The notes under the pieces are model-generated. The model did not search any database. It saw nothing but the letters and a program-made list of their open reading frames with translations, and was not told where the DNA came from. Made by a program: the position numbers and the translations under genes. A DNA stretch of 8,763 nt from Lachnospiraceae bacterium (lineage in GTDB: Bacteria > Bacillota > Clostridia > Lachnospirales > Lachnospiraceae), in contig VSNE01000098.1 of the NCBI GenBank assembly GCA_009774155.1, positions 1 to 8,763 of the forward strand, in the 5' to 3' direction. This document shows positions 1-5,207 of the stretch, one piece after another (positions within the stretch are counted from its first letter, which is position 1; the number at the start of each line of letters is the position of its first letter).

Positions 1-19
1 TATACATACTGCCTTTCAT
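1..19 (-). CDS. Possible start of a third gene of the tyrA-aroA operon, cut by the window edge
   Basis: Just past the aroA stop codon on the minus strand there is an ATG (19-17), and a second in-frame ATG (7-5) preceded four bases earlier by AAAGG. Either could begin another gene of the operon. Reading from the first ATG gives only MKGSMY. No terminator hairpin separates this point from aroA, which fits continued transcription. Six codons are too few to identify a product. Another aromatic-pathway gene is a guess from context only, and the ATG codons could also be chance. Confidence 0.25.
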
Positions 20-21
20 TA

Positions 22-1299
22 TTATTTGATTAAATTTTTTAAATCCGCATAAAACTTCGGATAACTGATCCTCACGCAGTCAGCTCCCAGGATTTCTGTT
101 TCCCCGTCCGAAGCCAAAGCCGCGACAGCAAAGGTCATGGCGATTCGGTGATCCAGCCTGCTGTCAATGACGGCTCCATGGAGCGGATAGCCGCCTTCAA
201 TGATCATACCGTCATCGGTGGCCGTGATATGAGCGCCCATAGCGGAGAGATTTTTAACCATTACCTGAATGCGGTTGGATTCCTTTACCTTTAATTCCTG
301 CGCATCCTTAATAATGGTAGTCCCTTCTGCGAAGCAGGCCAGGGCGGCCACCACCGGAAGCTCATCGATTAAAGTCGGAATCATGCCTCCGCCCACAGTG
401 GTTCCGCGAAGGGTACTGTGGCGGACAAGCAGATCGGCTGCAGGCTCGCCGCTTTCGCAGCTTCTGTTTAAAAGAGTAATGTCAGCGCCCATGTCCCTGC
501 AGACCTTCAGGATACCGTTCCGGGTCGGATTGATGCCTACATTCTGAATGAGGACTTCGGCGCCGGGAATGATAAGTCCGGCGGCGATAAAATAAGCGGC
601 GGAGGAAATATCTCCCGGTACTTTGATTTCCCGGGCAGTGAGTTTTGCCCCCGGCAGAATGGTAGCAGTGGTGTCTTCGCTTGTGAGATCCGCGCCGAAA
701 TGCTTCAGCATGATTTCGGAATGGTTCCGGGACAGATAGGGCTCCGTTACGCTGGTAGGGCTGTCTGCATAAAGTCCTGCCAGCAGGATACAGGATTTGA
801 CCTGAGCAGAAGCTACTTTGGAGTGATAGCGGATACCATGGAGCGGTGATCCTTTAATATGAAGCGGCACACAGCCGTTGCCGCGCAGACTTTCCATCTG
901 CGCGCCCATGAGAGAGAGAGGATCGATAATCCGCTTCATGGGACGGGACTGGATGGACGAATCCCCCGTCAATTCTGAAGAGAAATTCTGACCTGCCAGA
1001 ATACCGGAGAGCAGCCGGGCGGTAGTTCCGCTGTTGCCCACATCCAGGCGGGACTCAGGGGCGGTCAGGCCGTACAGGCCCCTGCCGTGAATAAGGGTTT
1101 CCTCCGCATGATTTTCAATCTGAATTCCCAGCCTGAGGAAGCAGTCAATAGTGGACAGACAGTCTGCCCCCTGCAGAAAATTGGTAACCTTTGTAGTTCC
1201 CTCGGAGATCGCTCCGAGCATAACGGAACGGTGGGAGATACTTTTATCTCCCGGAATCCTGACGGTTCCTTTACATGTGTTTGCTCTTGTGAATTTCAT
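22..1299 (-). CDS. aroA: 3-phosphoshikimate 1-carboxyvinyltransferase (EPSP synthase), class II-like
   Basis: This 425-residue cytoplasmic enzyme transfers enolpyruvyl from PEP to shikimate-3-phosphate, giving EPSP, the sixth step of the shikimate pathway. Seen in the protein: the N-terminal GDKSISHR (17-24), NSGTT followed by R95 (89-95), GDSSIQSRP (112-120), SAQVKS (164-169), the RxHxE motif RNHSE (191-195), NPTR (257-260), IDELP with the likely catalytic Asp312, KVKESNR (337-343) and DHRIAM (383-388). Length is normal for the family and both ends are intact. The set GDKS, SAQxK, RxHxE and NxTR is the one used to define class II EPSP synthases. The residue matching the Ala that confers glyphosate insensitivity in the CP4 enzyme appears to be Gly91 here. 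The start ATG has AGGAG six bases upstream, overlapping the stop codon of tyrA, so the two genes are probably translationally coupled. Confidence 0.97.
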   Translation of the reverse strand: MKFTRANTCKGTVRIPGDKSISHRSVMLGAISEGTTKVTNFLQGADCLSTIDCFLRLGIQIENHAEETLIHGRGLYGLTAPESRLDVGNSGTTARLLSGILAGQNFSSELTGDSSIQSRPMKRIIDPLSLMGAQMESLRGNGCVPLHIKGSPLHGIRYHSKVASAQVKSCILLAGLYADSPTSVTEPYLSRNHSEIMLKHFGADLTSEDTTATILPGAKLTAREIKVPGDISSAAYFIAAGLIIPGAEVLIQNVGINPTRNGILKVCRDMGADITLLNRSCESGEPAADLLVRHSTLRGTTVGGGMIPTLIDELPVVAALACFAEGTTIIKDAQELKVKESNRIQVMVKNLSAMGAHITATDDGMIIEGGYPLHGAVIDSRLDHRIAMTFAVAALASDGETEILGADCVRISYPKFYADLKNLIK

Positions 1300-1304
1300 A
1301 ATGG

Positions 1305-1311
1305 ACTCCTA
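1305..1311 (-). promoter_or_regulatory. aroA ribosome binding site overlapping the tyrA stop codon
   Basis: On the minus strand the tyrA stop TAG (1311-1309) runs into AGGAG (1310-1306), reading TAGGAGT, and the aroA ATG follows after six bases. A ribosome ending on tyrA would sit on the aroA Shine-Dalgarno sequence. This supports both the chosen aroA start and translational coupling within one mRNA. Confidence 0.8.
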
Positions 1312-2397
1312 ACGCTCATAGATGATATAGCGGTATTTTCTTAAAATATCGGCGGCCTTTTTCATGGATGGTTCGTCGTAAAATTCAATGCGCAGGACAG
1401 CTTCAATGAATTCACGGCTGTGCACGATGCCGATGTTTTTCAGATTAATCTGATTACTTGCCAGAATCGTTGCCAGTGTTGCGATTCCCCCGGTTTCGTC
1501 CACCATATCGCAGTAAATCTCAAAGATACGCTGGATGGGGCCGCTTCCTTTGGAGGGAAGGCTGTTCCGGTAATCCCGGGAGGTCTCGAACAGGCGCCGG
1601 ATGGCATCGGTCTGGGCATGGTCAAGCTGATACCTGATTTTTTCCAGGGAGGCAATATAGTTATTCAGTACAGAAGAAATATTTTCCCGGTTCGTCATGC
1701 AGATTTGTTCCCACATCTCCGGCGAGGAGGAGGCAATCCTTGTAATATCCTTAAAACCTCCGGCGGCTACCATTTTCATAACGCCGTCCGCCGTGTCGGA
1801 ATCTCTGACCAGATTTACAAGGGAGGAGGCAATAATATGAGGCAGGTGGCTGATGCCGGCGGTTACATAATCATGGGTCCGGTAGTCCAGAACCAGCGGG
1901 AGGGCCTTTAAGCCTTCTATAAAATCCCGGTATTTTTCCACGGCCTCTTTTGAAACCATGGAGGTTGGAGTAATCACATAATAAGCATTTTCAATTAAAA
2001 TCCGCTTGGAATTGGCATATCCGGTTTTCTCGGACCCGGCCATAGGGTGCCCTCCGATAAAGTTGGCTTCCATATTAAGCTCCGTCACCTTTGCATGAAT
2101 ATCGCATTTGGTGCTTCCGACGTCGGTGACAATACATGTGGGAGCGATGACGGGCTTTAGCTGTTCCAGATATTTTGCATTGCTGGATACCGGAGCGCAC
2201 AAAAATATGTAATCGCAGTCGTGGAAATCCTCGTTCACCCTATCCGGAATCCGGTTAACCACTCCGTCAGCCACAGCCTGATCGACTGCTGTCCTGGTGC
2301 GCGAGGCGGCGATGATCTCTGTATCCGGGTAAAAATAACGGACGGCTCTGGCGATGGAACCGCCGATAAGGCCCAGCCCGATAAAACCGATTTTCAT
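1309..2397 (-). CDS. tyrA: Prephenate dehydrogenase with C-terminal ACT domain
   Basis: This 362-residue cytoplasmic enzyme oxidatively decarboxylates prephenate to 4-hydroxyphenylpyruvate using a nicotinamide cofactor, the committed step toward tyrosine. Seen: a Rossmann fold opening with GLGLIGGS (7-14); DVGSTK (92-97); GGHPMAGSEKTG (115-126), whose His117 matches the conserved active-site His of the family; and SHLPHIIA (183-190). From about residue 295 to the end there is an ACT-type segment containing DETGGIATLATILA. In related monofunctional TyrA proteins this domain binds an amino acid effector, so tyrosine feedback inhibition is a reasonable inference. There is no fused chorismate mutase. 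The start is supported by AAAGGAG seven bases upstream. It is the first gene of the operon, behind its own promoter, with aroA nine bases downstream. Confidence 0.96.
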   Translation of the reverse strand: MKIGFIGLGLIGGSIARAVRYFYPDTEIIAASRTRTAVDQAVADGVVNRIPDRVNEDFHDCDYIFLCAPVSSNAKYLEQLKPVIAPTCIVTDVGSTKCDIHAKVTELNMEANFIGGHPMAGSEKTGYANSKRILIENAYYVITPTSMVSKEAVEKYRDFIEGLKALPLVLDYRTHDYVTAGISHLPHIIASSLVNLVRDSDTADGVMKMVAAGGFKDITRIASSSPEMWEQICMTNRENISSVLNNYIASLEKIRYQLDHAQTDAIRRLFETSRDYRNSLPSKGSGPIQRIFEIYCDMVDETGGIATLATILASNQINLKNIGIVHSREFIEAVLRIEFYDEPSMKKAADILRKYRYIIYER

Positions 2398-2404
2398 GGT
2401 AAAT

Positions 2405-2411
2405 CTCCTTT
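2405..2411 (-). promoter_or_regulatory. tyrA ribosome binding site
   Basis: AAAGGAG on the minus strand, seven bases before the tyrA ATG. It is a strong site at normal spacing and fixes the tyrA start at 2397. Confidence 0.8.
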
Positions 2412-2428
2412 AGCACGTTAATTTCATA

Positions 2429-2457
2429 AGTATAGCATGGTTTAAACTGCTATGCAA
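2429..2457 (-). promoter_or_regulatory. Sigma-A promoter of the tyrA-aroA operon
   Basis: Reading the minus strand, TTGCAT (2457-2452) and TATACT (2434-2429) are separated by exactly 17 bases, a good match to a housekeeping promoter. Transcription would begin near 2422, leaving a leader of about 25 bases before tyrA. A dyad (ATAGCA at 2432-2437, TGCTAT at 2448-2453) runs through the spacer and touches both promoter boxes, with GTTTAAAC (2440-2447) inside it. It could be a repressor site, but no regulator is identifiable. Confidence 0.72.
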
Positions 2458-2535
2458 CTTGAATACGCCTGAGTTTCCGCAAAATATAATCCATGAAGGT
2501 CAAAAGGCTTCCCGCAGAAAGCGAGGACAAAAAAT

Positions 2536-2564
2536 TTGACAAACAAAGGCGAGTATATTACACT
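2536..2564 (+). promoter_or_regulatory. Sigma-A promoter of leuS
   Basis: A perfect TTGACA (2536-2541) is followed after 17 bases by TACACT (2559-2564), a 4 of 6 match to the -10 box. Transcription should start near 2571, about 70 bases before leuS. That leader is too short for a T-box, and I see no T-box core (the conserved GGGTGG-ACCGCG region) between tyrA and leuS. Confidence 0.72.
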
Positions 2565-2626
2565 AATATCATGCTGTTAAGGGCAAGAGATAGTTTGCCT
2601 TTTATATACATGGGTTGGAATAAAAC

Positions 2627-2632
2627 AGGAGG
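2627..2632 (+). promoter_or_regulatory. leuS ribosome binding site
   Basis: A perfect AGGAGG lies nine bases before the leuS ATG at 2642, with an A/T-only spacer. It decides the start and suggests efficient translation. Confidence 0.85.
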
Positions 2633-2641
2633 ATATATAAA

Positions 2642-5044
2642 ATGAAGCATAATTTCCGGAAAATAGAAGGAAAATGGCAGCAGAAATGGGAAGATGCGGG
2701 CATCTTCAAAGCTGTTGACGGCAGTGAGAAGCCGAAATTCTACGGATTGGTGGAGTTCCCGTATCCGAGCGGAGCCGGTATGCACGTAGGACATATCAAG
2801 GCATATTCAAGTCTGGAGGTTATTTCCAGGAAAAGAAGAATGGAAGGGTATAATGTACTGTTTCCCATAGGATTTGATGCATTCGGGCTTCCGACAGAGA
2901 ATTATGCAATCAAAACAGGGACTCATCCGCGCACGATCACGGACAACAATATTGAGAAATTCACCAATCAGCTGAAAAGAGTCGGATTTTCCTTTGACTG
3001 GGATCGGGTCATTGATACGACGGATGAGGATTATTATAAATGGACCCAGTGGATCTTTCTGAAAATGTTTGAAAAGGGACTGGTATTCAGAAGTAAGGCG
3101 CTTGTCAATTACTGTCCGTCCTGTAAGGTGGTTCTGTCCAATGAGGACAGCCAGGGAGGCAAATGCGATATTTGCCACAGCGATGTGATCCAGAAATCCA
3201 AGGATGTCTGGTATCTAAGAATTACCGAGTATGCGGACAAGCTTCTGGATGGTCTGGAGCACGTGGATTATCCGGCGAATGTAAAGCAGCAGCAGATGAA
3301 CTGGATTGGTAAATCCACCGGAGCATTTGTGAATTTCACCCTGGACGGTTTGGATGAAAAGCTGGAAATTTATACTACCAGGCCGGATACCTTGTTTGGC
3401 GTTACATTTATGGTAATTGCCCCCGAGCATCCGCTGATTGACAAATATGCAGACCGAATCGGCAATATGGACGCTATTCGGGTTTACCGCACGGAGTGCG
3501 CCAAGAAAACAGAGTTTGAGCGTACCCAGCTTGTAAAGGATAAAACAGGTGTCAGAATTGAAGGTCTGGAAGCCGTAAATCCGGTTAACGGCAGGAAAAT
3601 TCCGGTATTTATCGCAGACTATGTGATGATGGGGTACGGTACCGGCGCTATTATGGCAGTGCCGGCTCACGATCAGCGGGACTATGATTTTGCGAAAAAA
3701 TTCGGTGTGGAGATTATAGAGGTTATTAAAGGCGGAGATATCTTAAAGGAAGCTTACACCGGAGACGGAGAGATGGTGAATTCAGGCTTTCTGAACGGAT
3801 ATACAAATAAGAAGGACTCCATTGCAAGGATGCTGGAGGAAATCGAAAAAACAGGCATCGGACATGCGGGCGTGCAGTTCAAGATGAAGGACTGGGCATT
3901 TAACCGTCAGAGATACTGGGGGGAACCGATTCCGATTGTGCACTGTGAGGACTGCGGAGTGGTTCCGGTTCCGTATGAGGAGCTTCCGCTTCGGCTGCCG
4001 AAGGTAGAAAATTTTGAGCCGGGCGCGGAGGGAGAGTCGCCGCTGGCAAAGATCGAAGCCTTTGTAAACTGCACCTGTCCGAAATGCGGGAAAAAAGCGC
4101 GCCGAGAGACGGATACGATGCCCCAGTGGGCAGGCTCCTCCTGGTATTTCTTAAGATATGTAGATCCCCACAATGATACGGCGCTGGCAGACCCGAAGAA
4201 GCTGAAATACTGGATGCCGGTCGACTGGTATAACGGCGGTATGGAGCATGTAACAAGGCATGTGATCTATTCCCGCTTCTGGCATCATTTTCTGTATGAT
4301 ATCGGTGCGGTGAATACGTCCGAGCCATATGCAAAACGTTCGATTCAGGGACTGATCCTCGGACCGGACGGCGATAAAATGAGCAAATCCAAAGGAAATG
4401 TAGTAGATCCTCTGGACATTGTGGAAGATTACGGTGCAGATACGCTGCGTACTTATGTGCTGTTCATGGGCGATTACGGAGCGGCAACTCCGTGGAATGA
4501 GAATGCGGTAAAGGGCTGCAAGCGTTTTCTGGAACGTGTGTCCGGATTTACGGATATCATTTCCGGGGATGCGGATACCCAAAAGCTGGAAACCCCGTTT
4601 CATAAGACTATTAAAAAGGTATCCTCCGATATTGAGGAGATGAAATTCAATACGGCGATTGCAGCTTTGATGACGCTGACAAATGATATCTATAATCTTG
4701 GAAAGGTCAGCAGGGAGCAGGTACAGATTTTTGCGAAGCTGCTCTGCCCCTTTGCTCCGCATCTGTGTGAGGAGATTTGGGAGGCGACCGGAGGGGAAGG
4801 CTTTCTTTCCCTGGCGTCCTGGCCGGAATATGAGGAGAGCAAGACTATTGACGAGCAGACCGAGATTGGCGTGCAGATTAACGGCAAGCTGCGGGGTACC
4901 GTGGTAATTCCGACGAACGCGGAGAAGGAGGAGGTATTTGCCATTGCGAAGGCAGATTCCAGAATCGCTTCCCTGACAGAGGGCAAGACCTTTGTAAAAG
5001 AAATTTATGTACCGAACAGAGTGGTAAACTTTGTAGTGAAGTAA
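2642..5044 (+). CDS. leuS: Leucyl-tRNA synthetase
   Basis: This 800-residue class Ia synthetase activates leucine with ATP and charges tRNA-Leu in the cytoplasm. Seen in order: the HIGH box as HVGH (48-51) in the Rossmann catalytic core; a zinc-finger-like CPSC...CDIC set (C158, C161, C175, C178); the CP1 editing domain with TTRPDTLFG (245-253) and GYGTGAIMAVPAHDQRD (331-347), the region that hydrolyses mischarged tRNA; a second Cys cluster (C435, C438, C477, C479, C482); TDTMPQWAGSSWYF in the returning catalytic core; the KMSKS loop intact (579-583); the alpha-helical anticodon-binding domain with CPFAPHLCEEIW; and a C-terminal tail with QINGKLRG. Length is close to that of Bacillus LeuS (about 804) and shorter than that of E. 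coli (860). No key motif is missing. It has its own promoter and terminator, so it appears monocistronic. Confidence 0.98.
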   Translation: MKHNFRKIEGKWQQKWEDAGIFKAVDGSEKPKFYGLVEFPYPSGAGMHVGHIKAYSSLEVISRKRRMEGYNVLFPIGFDAFGLPTENYAIKTGTHPRTITDNNIEKFTNQLKRVGFSFDWDRVIDTTDEDYYKWTQWIFLKMFEKGLVFRSKALVNYCPSCKVVLSNEDSQGGKCDICHSDVIQKSKDVWYLRITEYADKLLDGLEHVDYPANVKQQQMNWIGKSTGAFVNFTLDGLDEKLEIYTTRPDTLFGVTFMVIAPEHPLIDKYADRIGNMDAIRVYRTECAKKTEFERTQLVKDKTGVRIEGLEAVNPVNGRKIPVFIADYVMMGYGTGAIMAVPAHDQRDYDFAKKFGVEIIEVIKGGDILKEAYTGDGEMVNSGFLNGYTNKKDSIARMLEEIEKTGIGHAGVQFKMKDWAFNRQRYWGEPIPIVHCEDCGVVPVPYEELPLRLPKVENFEPGAEGESPLAKIEAFVNCTCPKCGKKARRETDTMPQWAGSSWYFLRYVDPHNDTALADPKKLKYWMPVDWYNGGMEHVTRHVIYSRFWHHFLYDIGAVNTSEPYAKRSIQGLILGPDGDKMSKSKGNVVDPLDIVEDYGADTLRTYVLFMGDYGAATPWNENAVKGCKRFLERVSGFTDIISGDADTQKLETPFHKTIKKVSSDIEEMKFNTAIAALMTLTNDIYNLGKVSREQVQIFAKLLCPFAPHLCEEIWEATGGEGFLSLASWPEYEESKTIDEQTEIGVQINGKLRGTVVIPTNAEKEEVFAIAKADSRIASLTEGKTFVKEIYVPNRVVNFVVK

Positions 5045-5076
5045 AAATAACTGACAAATAAAATTAGGCAATTCTT

Positions 5077-5108
5077 CTAAAATCCTTGCCAGACGGCAAG
5101 GATTTTAG
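5077..5108 (+). terminator. Intrinsic terminator of leuS
   Basis: Bases 5077-5090 and 5095-5108 form a perfect 14-bp stem closed by the four-base loop AGAC, 33 bases after the leuS stop. The core is GC-containing (CCTTGCC/GGCAAGG). The T run (TTTT, 5103-5106) lies in the 3' arm and a matching AAAA lies in the 5' arm, so it could stop transcription from either side. The same DNA also appears to hold the promoter of the next gene. Confidence 0.85.
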
Positions 5109-5114
5109 TATAAT
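5086..5114 (+). promoter_or_regulatory. Probable promoter of the EF-G-like gene, embedded in the leuS terminator
   Basis: TTGCCA (5086-5091, 5 of 6 to the -35 consensus) and a perfect TATAAT (5109-5114) are separated by exactly 17 bases. The -35 box occupies the left arm and first loop base of the terminator hairpin; the -10 box begins immediately after the stem. Transcription would start near 5121, giving a leader of about 87 bases. A weaker alternative -35 (TTGATA, 5129-5134) has no convincing -10 partner. Confidence 0.7.
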
Positions 5115-5118
5115 TCTG

Positions 5119-5152
5119 ACATAAGGGGTTGATACAGTGGGATTCCTTATGT
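5119..5152 (+). other. Stem-loop at the predicted 5' end of the EF-G-like mRNA
   Basis: ACATAAGG (5119-5126) and CCTTATGT (5145-5152) are perfect complements around an 18-base loop. The predicted transcription start falls at the base of this stem, so the hairpin may protect the mRNA 5' end, or the DNA dyad may be an operator. A smaller stem, CTGCA/TGCAG (5160-5164 with 5174-5178), follows. No known riboswitch class is recognised. Confidence 0.45.
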
Positions 5153-5194
5153 AAACGTGCTGCAATTCAGAGATGCAGGATGACTAAATGTATT

Positions 5195-5199
5195 GGAGG
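5195..5199 (+). promoter_or_regulatory. Ribosome binding site of the EF-G-like gene (decides the start)
   Basis: GGAGG lies eight bases before the ATG at 5208. The reading frame can be extended back to a TTG at 5193, but that codon overlaps this Shine-Dalgarno sequence, so the ATG is the real start. Confidence 0.85.
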
Positions 5200-5207
5200 A
5201 GATTACT

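Noticed and set aside
2459..2490. TTGAAT and TATAAT on the plus strand as an additional leuS promoter
   Set aside because: The spacing is 20 bases, too long, and the pair at 2536-2564 has a perfect -35 and correct spacing nearer the gene.
4151..5071. 306-codon open frame on the minus strand inside leuS
   Set aside because: It lies wholly opposite a clearly real, motif-complete leuS, has no family features or good ribosome binding site, and its composition (rich in Ile, His, Leu, Arg) is that of an antisense shadow.
5129..5157. TTGATA (5129-5134) as the -35 of the EF-G-like gene
   Set aside because: The sequence 17 bases downstream is TAAACG, a poor -10; TTGCCA-17-TATAAT just upstream is far better.
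5193..5207. TTG start adding five residues to the EF-G-like protein
   Set aside because: The codon overlaps the Shine-Dalgarno sequence GGAGG that serves the ATG at 5208.
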